Origin: Candidatus Bathyarchaeota archaeon
GTDB taxonomy: Archaea; Thermoproteota; Bathyarchaeia; Bathyarchaeales; Bathycorpusculaceae
DNA: 6,520 nucleotides
Direction: 5' to 3'
Assembly: GCA_003601785.1 (NCBI GenBank)
Contig: PIYA01000047.1
Span: 1 to 6,520 of the forward strand
Numbering within the stretch: position 1 is the stretch's first letter; each line of letters opens with the position of its first letter. Below, piece by piece: positions 1-6,013 of the stretch. The notes below the pieces were generated by a model. It did no database searches. It was given only the letters and a program-made list of their open reading frames with translations, and was not told the DNA's origin. Position numbers and translations under genes: made by a program.

Positions 1-693
1 GTAAAACACTTCAACGGGCTGCTTAAACCAAAAAAAGGCAACGTGTTGGTTGACGGTGTGGACACGAGAAAAGTGAGTGTCGCAACCCTAGCCAGAAAAG
101 TTGGATTCGTCTTTCAAAACCCAGACAACCAGCTCTTCAGCGAAACAGTTGAAAACGAAATAGCCTTCGCATTGAAAAACTTCGGATTCAAACCTCCCGT
201 CATAGAGAAAAGGATAAGCTGGGCTCTAAACCTCCTAGGCTTAAAACAGTACAGAAAAACATCACCATTCATGCTCAGCGGCGGAGAAAGAAAGCGAGTA
301 GCCCTAGCCTCAGTGTTAGCGTGGAACCCGAAAATACTAATCCTAGACGAGCCGACGATAGGACAGGACTACCAACAAAAAGAAAAACTAAGACAGTTCA
401 TCTTGCAAATGAACACTCAAGGAAAAACCGTGATAATAGTCACCCACGACGTGGAATTCGTGGCTGAGTGCAACCCAAGAGTCATGTTGATGAGCAAAGG
501 AAAAATAGTCGCCGATGGTGAAGCAAAAAAGGTTCTCACAGACCCAGACGTGGTAACAAAAGCCTCTATAGTTCCACCGCAAGTGTCCCAAATCTTCATC
601 CAACTTTCAGACCTCGGCTTTCCAAAAGAAACCATAGACATCTACACAGCAAGAGAGATTCTGCTCAACGCCTTAAAGGGGAAGGATTCATGA
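1..693 (+). CDS. ecfA: ECF transporter ATP-binding protein, EcfA/CbiO type (5' partial)
   Basis: This is the ATPase of an energy-coupling-factor transporter, which powers uptake of a vitamin or metal at the inner face of the membrane. The frame is open from base 1, so 230 residues are visible and the start and Walker A (P-loop) lie upstream; the first visible residues, VKHFNGLLKP, are the stretch that normally follows Walker A. Seen in the partial protein: Q-loop VGFVFQNPDNQLF (Q39), ABC signature LSGGERKRVALA from residue 92, Walker B ILILDEP at 112-118 followed by TIGQD, and H-loop VTHD with H149. The FQNPDNQLF and DEPTIGQD strings are typical of EcfA/CbiO rather than other ABC ATPases. The stop overlaps the ecfT start (ATGA), so the two are translationally coupled. 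An internal GTG at 43 gives a shorter frame but would discard conserved sequence, so I reject it as the start. Substrate cannot be told from this subunit. Confidence 0.95.
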   Translation, partial: VKHFNGLLKPKKGNVLVDGVDTRKVSVATLARKVGFVFQNPDNQLFSETVENEIAFALKNFGFKPPVIEKRISWALNLLGLKQYRKTSPFMLSGGERKRVALASVLAWNPKILILDEPTIGQDYQQKEKLRQFILQMNTQGKTVIIVTHDVEFVAECNPRVMLMSKGKIVADGEAKKVLTDPDVVTKASIVPPQVSQIFIQLSDLGFPKETIDIYTAREILLNALKGKDS

Positions 694-1484
694 GCGTTTT
701 CGACGGACTTAGGTTTCGAAGGGTTCACTCTCCAATCCACGATTTAGATCCGAGGATAAAGTTTATCTACGTTTGCGTAATCTTCGCGGTTGCACTCATC
801 TTCTGGGAGCTGATACCGCTGCTGGTGCTATTTTTTATGCAGATACCATTCATCCTAGTAGCTCGCGTTAAACATGAATGGCTCCGCTCAATGAAAGGTG
901 CAGCGTTTCTAGCTGGAATAATATTCTTCACAAACTTCATAGTCTACTTCATTGGTGCTGGTTATGTTGTTACAGCGGAAGGTTTAGAAAGCGCCGTCGC
1001 CATCACCTTCCGTTTCGTAGTGCTCGTTGAATCATTCTCCGTGTTCTTTCTGACAACATCACCTGACCATCTAGGCTTAGCCCTAGAACAAACACGCATT
1101 CCCTACGAGTTCTGTTTCGCCTTCACAACAGCCGTGCGTTTCGTCCCCGTCTTAGCTGAGGAAGCCCAAACAATCATGGACGCCCAGAAAGCAAGGGGAT
1201 TAGAGCTTGAAAAAGGAAACTTTCTGAAAAGAATCAAAAATTACATACCAATTCTCATACCTCTAATCGTCAGTGCAATCCGCAGAAGCCTAGAACTAGC
1301 TGAAGCCATGGAATCCAGAGCTTGGGGCGCAACAAAAAACCGCACAAACCTTTACGTGCTCAAAATACGCAAGGAAGACTACGTTCTAGCAGTCATAAGC
1401 GTTTTCATACTGGCATTCGCGATTTACACTCGCTTATTCCTCGGAATTCCGTCAATCCATGAACTTTTAAAAATCGGTTTTTGA
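690..1484 (+). CDS. ecfT: ECF transporter transmembrane coupling protein EcfT
   Basis: This 264-residue membrane protein matches the usual EcfT length. It couples ATP hydrolysis by EcfA to movement of the substrate-binding S protein. Visible features: the N-terminal LDPRIKF motif (residues 19-25) common in EcfT/CbiQ; hydrophobic segments at about 23-58, 68-90, 103-122, 184-197 and 230-250; and the two cytoplasmic coupling motifs that contact the ATPases, KARGLE (ARG at 168-170) and ESRAWGA (R210). The ATG overlaps the ecfA stop, and a purine-rich GGGGAAGG at 678-685 precedes it at normal spacing. No S component follows; the next gene has its own promoter-like sequence and is of another type, so the S gene is either upstream of the window or elsewhere, as in group II ECF systems with a shared module. 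The stop codon lies inside an inverted repeat. Confidence 0.95.
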   Translation: MSVFDGLRFRRVHSPIHDLDPRIKFIYVCVIFAVALIFWELIPLLVLFFMQIPFILVARVKHEWLRSMKGAAFLAGIIFFTNFIVYFIGAGYVVTAEGLESAVAITFRFVVLVESFSVFFLTTSPDHLGLALEQTRIPYEFCFAFTTAVRFVPVLAEEAQTIMDAQKARGLELEKGNFLKRIKNYIPILIPLIVSAIRRSLELAEAMESRAWGATKNRTNLYVLKIRKEDYVLAVISVFILAFAIYTRLFLGIPSIHELLKIGF

Positions 1485-1500
1485 AACCGAAGATTTTTAA
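1467..1500 (+). terminator. Inverted repeat over the ecfT stop, possible terminator
   Basis: TTAAAAATC (1467-1475) is the exact reverse complement of GATTTTTAA (1492-1500). Inside it GGTTT (1476-1480) pairs with AAACC (1484-1488) around a TTG loop, leaving a 3-base bulge (1489-1491). An alternative compact pairing is TCGGTTT with AAACCGA (1474-1480 / 1484-1490), which is perfect and is followed by T5 at 1494-1498, the layout of an intrinsic terminator. The ecfT stop sits in the loop and stem. Archaeal termination depends mainly on T-tracts, so whether the stem matters is inference. The right arm overlaps the TATA-like box of the downstream gene. Confidence 0.5.
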
Positions 1501-1503
1501 TAT
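1494..1503 (+). promoter_or_regulatory. Putative TATA box for the hxlB-like gene
   Basis: TTTTTAATAT resembles an archaeal TATA box, and purine-rich CCGAAGA just upstream could serve as the BRE. Start of transcription would be expected near 1525-1529, only about 5-9 bases before the TTG start at 1534, so the mRNA would be nearly leaderless. No convincing ribosome binding site at standard spacing is seen: GGAG at 1529-1532 is one base from the start, and GGGG at 1520-1523 is weak. Confidence 0.5.
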
Positions 1504-1533
1504 GGGGCTGATTCTAAATGGGGTTCTCGGAGC

Positions 1534-2142
1534 TTGAAACAGTTGGACTGGTTGAAAGCCGCAACGGAAGAAATAATCGAAGGCATTAGGCGTTCTATTC
1601 AAGAGCTTAACATGGAAGAGGTTGAACAACTAATAAAGCTTCTACTAGAAGCCAAAGACAAGAAAATATTCATAGTGGGCATGGGAAGAAGCGGCTTCGT
1701 CGCAAGAGCCTTTGCCTTACGCCTGATGAACTTAGGCTTCAACGTCTACTTCCTAGGTGAAACAATAACCCCCGCAGCGGAAAAAGGAGACCTACTGATA
1801 GCCATTTCAGGCACTGGCACCACAAAGATGGTTTTAACAGCAAGCTCAGCGGCAAAAGACATCGGAGCAACGGTTATAGCCATAACATCGTTTCCAGAGT
1901 CACCCTTAGGACAAATAGCCGACTACGTCGTAACCGTCAGAGGGAGAACAAAAATGGGCTGGCCTAAAGAGGAAGACTATTTGGCTAGACAGATTGTCGG
2001 TGAACGGGAACCTTTAACCCCGCTTGGAAGCATTTTCGAGAACAACTGCATGGTTTTTCTAGACGGTTTGATAGTTGAGTTGATGCATCGGCTGGGTAGA
2101 ACAGAGGAGGATTTAAAGCGTAGACACGCTACCATAGAGTAA
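1534..2142 (+). CDS. hxlB: 6-phospho-3-hexuloisomerase-like SIS-domain protein
   Basis: This is a 202-residue sugar isomerase (SIS) protein of the 6-phospho-3-hexuloisomerase family, which interconverts hexulose 6-phosphate and fructose 6-phosphate in the ribulose monophosphate pathway; many archaea use that pathway in reverse to make ribulose 5-phosphate. Seen: an N-terminal helical region (1-40), the Rossmann-like SIS core beginning IFIVGMGRSG (45-54), ALRLMNLGFNVYFLGE, the phosphosugar-binding ISGTGTT (91-97), VIAITSFPESPLGQIAD (114-130), and the C-terminal PLGSIFEN and EEDLKRRHATIE typical of the family. It is slightly longer than the roughly 180-residue Methanocaldococcus protein because of a linker at about 139-162. 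The start is TTG at 1534: the frame is closed by TAA at 1498-1500 and holds no ATG or GTG before it; the next ATG (1612) would remove the first helix. The partner synthase (hps) is not in the window, so exact substrate is inferred from family. Confidence 0.9.
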   Translation: MKQLDWLKAATEEIIEGIRRSIQELNMEEVEQLIKLLLEAKDKKIFIVGMGRSGFVARAFALRLMNLGFNVYFLGETITPAAEKGDLLIAISGTGTTKMVLTASSAAKDIGATVIAITSFPESPLGQIADYVVTVRGRTKMGWPKEEDYLARQIVGEREPLTPLGSIFENNCMVFLDGLIVELMHRLGRTEEDLKRRHATIE

Positions 2143-2158
2143 AACTGACTGGGGAGTG

Positions 2159-2242
2159 TTGGGCATACGGAAAAAATGGAAAAAGAAACGGATGCGTCGA
2201 GAGAAGAAGAAAAGAAAGAAGAGAAGGGCGAGATACAAGTAA
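2159..2242 (+). CDS. rpl41e: Ribosomal protein eL41-like mini-protein (27 residues)
   Basis: This tiny gene lies 16 bases after the hxlB stop. Reading from TTG 2159 to TAA 2240-2242 gives 27 residues, almost all Lys or Arg, with one Trp at position 7 and the ending RRARYK. The core RKKWKKKRMRR followed by KRKKRRARYK aligns without gaps to eukaryotic eL41 as I remember the yeast protein (25 residues; about 16 identical, including the lone Trp, the MRR/TRR step and RAR-K end). eL41 is a single basic helix bound mainly to small-subunit rRNA at the subunit interface in eukaryotic ribosomes, and is present in some archaea. A GGGGAG at 2151-2156 is a possible but closely spaced ribosome binding site; GTG 2156 is an alternative in-frame start. 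It is probably co-transcribed with hxlB. The purine-only run is explained by Lys/Arg codons; chance basic ORF is possible but the ordered match argues against it. Confidence 0.85.
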   Translation: MGIRKKWKKKRMRREKKKRKKRRARYK

Positions 2243-2244
2243 CC

Positions 2245-2478
2245 CTAACGTTTCCTAGCAACCTTTTTCAAGTATTCCTCCCTAAGCTTCGCAGCCAATT
2301 TTCCATCCTCAAGAATTAACGGTCCTCTATATCCACAGTCTCTACACTCCCAAACAGACCAGAGTTGAGGTAGACCTGAAGCCCAAAACACGTTGGTTGA
2401 ACCACACCTAGGGCAAAACTTTACGCCGTGCCTTTTGGCTTTGGTTTTCGGTTTAGCCTCCGCATCTTTTCTTTTCAA
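2245..2478 (-). CDS. Small zinc-ribbon protein
   Basis: This 77-residue protein has a basic N-terminal tail (KPKTKAKRHGVK, about 9-20), then a zinc ribbon with two CxxC knuckles: CPRC (C22, C25) and CRDC (C45, C48), the latter in the rubredoxin-like turn CRDCGYRG. A charged, probably helical tail (about 60-77, KLREEYLKKVARKR) follows. The fold and the LPQLWSVWECRDCGYRGPLILE stretch (in two parts: 36-50 and 51-57) resemble uncharacterised archaeal zinc-ribbon proteins loosely annotated as RNA polymerase M or TFIIS-like. It lacks the acidic Asp-Glu hairpin of true TFS/TFIIS, so I do not call it a cleavage factor. The start is TTG at 2478-2476; no other start codon occurs in frame before the TAA at 2547-2545. 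It converges with the eL41-like gene with only 2 bases between the stops. Nucleic-acid binding is likely from the fold and basic tail; the exact role is unknown. Confidence 0.85.
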   Translation of the reverse strand: MKRKDAEAKPKTKAKRHGVKFCPRCGSTNVFWASGLPQLWSVWECRDCGYRGPLILEDGKLAAKLREEYLKKVARKR

Positions 2479-2485
2479 GCTTAAA

Positions 2486-2501
2486 TCACTACGAATAGTG
2501 A
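2486..2501. repeat. Perfect short palindrome near the predicted zinc-ribbon transcript start
   Basis: TCACTA (2486-2491) and TAGTGA (2496-2501) form a 6-base perfect inverted repeat around CGAA. It lies 8-23 bases upstream of the TTG start of the minus-strand zinc-ribbon gene, close to where transcription from the TATA-like TTAATTAAAG on that strand (2511-2520) would begin. It could be an operator or a leader hairpin with a CGAA (minus strand TTCG) tetraloop. A match this short can occur by chance. Confidence 0.35.
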
Positions 2502-2510
2502 GTTTTGCTT

Positions 2511-2520
2511 CTTTAATTAA
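2511..2520 (-). promoter_or_regulatory. Putative TATA box for the zinc-ribbon gene
   Basis: On the minus strand this reads TTAATTAAAG, within a wider A/T-rich stretch. It is about 33-42 bases upstream of the TTG start at 2478, which puts transcript start near 2490 and leaves a very short leader. No ribosome binding site is visible before the TTG, which suits a leaderless or near-leaderless archaeal mRNA. Other A/T-rich stretches nearby could serve instead. Confidence 0.4.
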
Positions 2521-2582
2521 TTTAGCAGTTAAGTTTGGTAAAGATTAAACGTGCATATAGCTTATTAAGACTCGCGACACAC

Positions 2583-2592
2583 TATATTTAAA
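2583..2592 (+). promoter_or_regulatory. TATA box of the pilus operon
   Basis: TATATTTAAA is a close match to the archaeal TATA box. Transcription would start near 2612-2618, giving a leader of about 30 bases before the ATG at 2645. This is the only strong promoter-like element seen ahead of the five pilus genes, whose later members overlap or nearly abut, so it probably drives them all. Confidence 0.65.
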
Positions 2593-2632
2593 CGAAAACA
2601 TCCTACACTCTGCACGAGACAAACACAACAAC

Positions 2633-2637
2633 GGTGA
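2633..2637 (+). promoter_or_regulatory. Ribosome binding site of the secretion ATPase gene
   Basis: GGTGA lies 7 bases before the ATG at 2645, matching the anti-Shine-Dalgarno of archaeal 16S rRNA, and supports this start. It contrasts with the TTG genes in the same window, which lack a clear site at this spacing. Confidence 0.6.
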
Positions 2638-2644
2638 AAATCGA

Positions 2645-4204
2645 ATGCGTAAAAAATCCAAAGCCGTAGAGAAACCAGGCGTAATGATAAAAGGGAGTGT
2701 GAAAAAGGGAAAAAAGAAAAAAACAGCAGTTTTCAGAGAGGTCTACCCAGTTCAAGAACCCTACGTCTACGCAGCCATCGTAAAAGACAGTGAAACACAA
2801 AAAATACGGTACGATGTCATCGAACCAACGTTAAAAGAGGATGAAGAGAAGCAACTCAGGGAAATAAAGGCTCTGTTAATGGAAGAGGTTGACGTCAACC
2901 TAAAGGAAATAGAAACACGAGAGAAAGCTGAAAACTATCTGAAAAACAAAACAAAAGAACTCATTAAGAAATACCGCATGAAAATTCCAGCTGAAGCCGT
3001 TGACAAACTCACATACTACATCATCAGAGACTTCATAGGCTACGGGAAAATAGACCCGTTAATGAAGGATCATCTCATAGAGGACATATCCGCAGACGGG
3101 GTGAACATACCGATTTACGTCTGGCACAGGGTATACGAGTCCTTACCGACAAACGTGATATTTGAGAACGAGGCGGAACTAAACTCCTTCATAATACGCC
3201 TGGCTTACCTATCTGGAAAAAACATCTCCATCGCCTCCCCGATTTTGGATGCATCCCTACCCGACGGCAGCCGAATACAGTTAACCTACGGAAACGAAGT
3301 CACAAGAAGAGGTTCCACCTTCACGATTAGACGCTTCAGAGTTGACCCCTTAACAATCTCAGACCTAATAGCCTTTAACACGCTTTCCTCAGAGATGGCT
3401 GCATACCTTTGGTACATCATAGAGAACAGAGCCTCAGTTATCGTTGCCGGCGGCGTTGCATCTGGAAAAACAACGATGCTCAACTGCTTATCCATGTTCA
3501 TAAAACCCGAAATGAAAATAGTTAGCGTAGAAGACACGCAGGAACTAAACTTACCTCATGAAAACTGGATACCGTCCGTTGTCAGATTAGGCTTCGGGCA
3601 TGAAGATAAAAGAGGCGGAAACATAACACTGTTCGATCTGCTGAAGGCTGCCGTTAGACAGAGACCAGACTACATAATCGTCGGCGAGGTTCGCGGAGAG
3701 GAAGCCTACACACTTTTCCAAGCGATGGCAACGGGGCATCTAGGAATGAGCACGATTCACGCCGAATCCGTTGAAGCCGTGATAAACCGTTTGGAATCCG
3801 AACCGATGAACATTCCGAAACCGCTCATAGCGATGATGGATGTTGTTATGGTCATGGCTAGAACAGAAATTGCTGGAAGACCTGCCAGAAGAACAATGGT
3901 AACAACGGAAGTTTTAGACTTTGACAGAAAAAAGGAGACAATAACAACAAAAGAGGTCTTCCACTGGAACGCGAAAGAAGATATTTTCCTCTCCTCCGGC
4001 CAAAGCTACCTTTTAGAGGAGCAGATGAAAAAACTTGGAATTGACAGAAGCTATTTGAAACGAGAACTACATCGTAGAAAAACCGTTCTGGAATGGATGG
4101 TGCGCAAAAACATTCGAAGATACACGGAGGTTGCCAATGTCATCAGAGAATATTACGCGAATCCAAACCGTGTTTTCCAAAAAGCCAGAGTTGGGCTGAA
4201 ATGA
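2645..4204 (+). CDS. Type II/IV secretion-system ATPase of an archaeal pilus (TadA/FlaI/GspE family)
   Basis: This 519-residue protein is the cytoplasmic motor of a type IV filament, using ATP to drive pilin insertion or extraction at the membrane platform. Order of parts: a very basic, probably disordered tail (1-28); an N-terminal domain with a charged helical stretch (about 62-110); a region containing DGVNIPIYVWHR (151-162) and FTIRRF (226-231) as in FlaI-type ATPases; then the catalytic domain. Seen motifs: Walker A GGVASGKT (269-276, K275), Asp box VSVEDTQEL (293-301), Walker B-type YIIVGEVRGEE (343-353, E348), and His box GHLGMSTIHAES (364-375). All are intact, so it should be active. 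The length and tail match archaeal pilus ATPases rather than VirB11. It starts an operon, with its stop overlapping the next gene (ATGA at 4201). Which archaeal class (Epd/Tad, archaellum, Ups-like) cannot be fixed from the ATPase alone, but no archaellum-specific genes follow. Confidence 0.95.
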   Translation: MRKKSKAVEKPGVMIKGSVKKGKKKKTAVFREVYPVQEPYVYAAIVKDSETQKIRYDVIEPTLKEDEEKQLREIKALLMEEVDVNLKEIETREKAENYLKNKTKELIKKYRMKIPAEAVDKLTYYIIRDFIGYGKIDPLMKDHLIEDISADGVNIPIYVWHRVYESLPTNVIFENEAELNSFIIRLAYLSGKNISIASPILDASLPDGSRIQLTYGNEVTRRGSTFTIRRFRVDPLTISDLIAFNTLSSEMAAYLWYIIENRASVIVAGGVASGKTTMLNCLSMFIKPEMKIVSVEDTQELNLPHENWIPSVVRLGFGHEDKRGGNITLFDLLKAAVRQRPDYIIVGEVRGEEAYTLFQAMATGHLGMSTIHAESVEAVINRLESEPMNIPKPLIAMMDVVMVMARTEIAGRPARRTMVTTEVLDFDRKKETITTKEVFHWNAKEDIFLSSGQSYLLEEQMKKLGIDRSYLKRELHRRKTVLEWMVRKNIRRYTEVANVIREYYANPNRVFQKARVGLK

Positions 4205-5181
4205 AATCTCAAAACAAAGTCTTAGATAAGATTAAAACAATTATAGAGCGAGTTAAAACAAGGCTTAAGCCAGAGGCTTCACCGAAGACAATTAAGCTAA
4301 CCCTTGAAAAACCACATTCCATAGCGTACCAGCTTCTAGGGGAAAAAACCGACCGCGTTCTACCGCTCTTTGAAGGTTTAGACTTAAAACTACAGAAATC
4401 CGGGTTAAAAATAGGCTTTAAGGTTTACCTGAGCTTAGCGCTCTTCACGACGATTTTGGTCTCCCTTGCCACGTTGATTATTGTTCCATGCTTGGCTTTT
4501 TTCATCTTTAACGTTCCGTTTCTATCAGCAATATTGTTCGGCGTAGGCGGAAGCCTCTTCGCCGTAGCGTTTTCAACAATCGGATTCTACATCTATCCAA
4601 TTTACCGCGCGGACAAATTGAAGAGAGAGTTAGAAGATGAGTTGCCGTTTGCAACTGGTTACATGGCTATCCTTGCAAGTGCAGGGGTTTCCTCGGAGAA
4701 GATTTTCAGTTCACTGTCCAATCTTGGCGTTTCTTCGGCGGTCTCAATGGAGGCTAAAAACGTCGTCAGGGACGTGAATCTCTTCGGTTTGGATATAATA
4801 TCATCTTTAGAGAAAGCCTCAAAATTGAGTCCCTCTGAAAGGTTTCGTGAGATGCTGGAAGGATTCATCTCAACCATTCACTCAGGCGGAAACTTGGCTG
4901 CTTTTTTGCGTGAAAAAACCAATCAGTACATGCGGTTGAAGAGGATTAACCTACGCAAATTTTCTGACACGTTATCCATCCTATCGGAGTTCTACGTAGC
5001 CATACTAGTCACTGGACCTTTACTCTTTGTCATAATGCTGGCGGTTATGGCTATGCTTGGTGGGGGAAACCTTGGAATGTTAAGTCCCGACCTTCTGCTC
5101 AACTTACTCACTTACATCGGAATTCCCTTCGCTTCAATAATTTTTCTGATAATCTTGGACGCCATATCACCTAGCTGGTAG
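4201..5181 (+). CDS. Pilus platform membrane protein, T2SSF domain (TadB-like)
   Basis: This 326-residue inner-membrane platform protein is of the GspF/TadB/FlaJ type, expected to bind the ATPase and the assembling pilin. Its first 70 residues are cytoplasmic and basic; hydrophobic segments lie at about 77-101 and 106-134; a cytoplasmic T2SSF helical domain runs about 138-260, opening with ELEDELPFATGYMAILASAG (143-162), the typical D/E-LPxxxxxMaxxxxaG entry; two or more further membrane segments fall at about 264-288 and 298-320. I start it at ATG 4201, which overlaps the ATPase stop as ATGA. The frame is open further back to an ATG at 4093, but those extra 36 residues lie over ATPase coding sequence and read Cys/His/Gln-rich and unlike the family. 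It carries one T2SSF domain, so it is half the size of a FlaJ-type protein, and the next gene supplies the second. Confidence 0.9.
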   Translation: MKSQNKVLDKIKTIIERVKTRLKPEASPKTIKLTLEKPHSIAYQLLGEKTDRVLPLFEGLDLKLQKSGLKIGFKVYLSLALFTTILVSLATLIIVPCLAFFIFNVPFLSAILFGVGGSLFAVAFSTIGFYIYPIYRADKLKRELEDELPFATGYMAILASAGVSSEKIFSSLSNLGVSSAVSMEAKNVVRDVNLFGLDIISSLEKASKLSPSERFREMLEGFISTIHSGGNLAAFLREKTNQYMRLKRINLRKFSDTLSILSEFYVAILVTGPLLFVIMLAVMAMLGGGNLGMLSPDLLLNLLTYIGIPFASIIFLIILDAISPSW

Positions 5182-5187
5182 CGGAAA

Positions 5188-6003
5188 ATGCCGAAGATAA
5201 AAAAACGGGTGAAAAAATTCGCTTGGGTTGTCTCCGTCTCCCTAGCCGTTGCTCTGGTAATCTTCGCTTATTTCACGTTTTGGGGTGAATCCACGTTTGA
5301 CGAGTTCGTCTTCTTCGCAGTTTTGATAGCTCTCTCCCCCCCAACGGTGCTAGATTACATGGATTACAAGTGGAGGAAAGCCGTGGATGAACACTTACCT
5401 GACCTTTTCAGAAGCATAGTTCAAGCTCAAGAAACAGGTATGACTCTCCCTCAAGCGTTAGAAGAAGCGTCTAAAAGAAATTATGGTCCTCTCACGGCTG
5501 AACTGAAGAAGATGACAGCTCAGATTTCTTGGGGAATGACCTTTGAAGAAGCCCTTCTAGCCTTGGGAAAACGTGTCAACACCGTGCTGATGCAGAGAAC
5601 CGTGCCTCTGATAATTGAGGCAAGCCGCTCTGGGGGAAGAGTGGAAAAGGTCTTCGACCCCATGGGTAAGTTTATACAGACAACGCTTATGATGGATAAG
5701 GAACGTAGAAACCAGACAAGACCTTACATAGCGATAATCTACGTTGCTTTCTTCGTGTTCTTGTTCACGGTGATACTGCTTTTCAAATCGTTCTTCGTCA
5801 ACATTGAAGGTTTGCCGATTCTCGGAACATCCGTGACGTCAACTACGGACATGCGGAGAATGTTCTTCCACATGACGATAATCCAAGCATTTTTCGGGGG
5901 ATTAGTGGCGGGGAAAATGGGAGAAGGAACGATAATTGCAGGGTTGAAGCACAGTCTGATCATGATGCTCTGCGGGTACATAGCCCTAAAAATCTTTCTG
6001 TGA
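5188..6003 (+). CDS. Pilus platform membrane protein, T2SSF domain (TadC-like)
   Basis: This second platform protein has 271 residues and begins 6 bases after the stop of the first. A short basic N-terminus (1-10) is followed by membrane segments at about 11-31 and 38-56, then a T2SSF cytoplasmic domain at about 66-178 that opens DEHLPDLFRSIVQAQETGMT (67-86), contains SWGMTFEEALLALGKRV (114-130) and EASRSGGRVEKVFDPM (144-159), and ends with membrane segments at about 179-203, 225-243 and 248-270. The spacing LPxxxRxxxxxxxxGMTLPQAL is the signature entry of the family. It would pair with the preceding protein to make the platform that FlaJ forms as one chain. ATG 5188 is chosen because it follows the previous stop directly; the ribosome binding site is weak, suggesting translational coupling. 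Confidence 0.9.
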   Translation: MPKIKKRVKKFAWVVSVSLAVALVIFAYFTFWGESTFDEFVFFAVLIALSPPTVLDYMDYKWRKAVDEHLPDLFRSIVQAQETGMTLPQALEEASKRNYGPLTAELKKMTAQISWGMTFEEALLALGKRVNTVLMQRTVPLIIEASRSGGRVEKVFDPMGKFIQTTLMMDKERRNQTRPYIAIIYVAFFVFLFTVILLFKSFFVNIEGLPILGTSVTSTTDMRRMFFHMTIIQAFFGGLVAGKMGEGTIIAGLKHSLIMMLCGYIALKIFL

Positions 6004-6009
6004 AGGTGA
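6004..6009 (+). promoter_or_regulatory. Ribosome binding site of the first pilin gene
   Basis: AGGTGA lies 4 bases before the ATG at 6014, directly after the stop of the platform gene. It decides this ATG over the second in-frame ATG at 6026, which has no such site. It is the strongest site in the operon, in keeping with a structural subunit made in excess. Confidence 0.6.
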
Positions 6010-6013
6010 AAAA

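Noticed and set aside
2168..2233. Purine-rich low-complexity tract as a repeat or structural element
   Set aside because: The A/G run is accounted for by Lys and Arg codons of the eL41-like gene and shows no regular repeat unit.
1977..2261. Minus-strand open frame of 94 codons
   Set aside because: It is antisense to hxlB and the eL41-like gene; its Ser/Phe-rich product is the complement of Lys/Arg/Glu codons.
2245..2478. Zinc-ribbon protein as transcript cleavage factor TFS
   Set aside because: The acidic Asp-Glu loop of TFS/TFIIS between the cysteine pairs is missing and there is only one ribbon.
2479..2644. Small RNA or tRNA gene in the divergent intergenic region
   Set aside because: No cloverleaf, box C/D pair or other structure was recognised; the 166 bases are explained by two promoters and a short leader.
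2603..2800. Minus-strand open frame of 65 codons
   Set aside because: It is Phe/Val-rich and antisense to the pilus promoter leader and the Lys-rich ATPase tail, with no family resemblance.
4093..4200. Upstream ATG extending the first platform protein by 36 residues
   Set aside because: It lies wholly over ATPase coding sequence, the added residues do not resemble the family, and ATG 4201 overlaps the ATPase stop in the usual coupled way.
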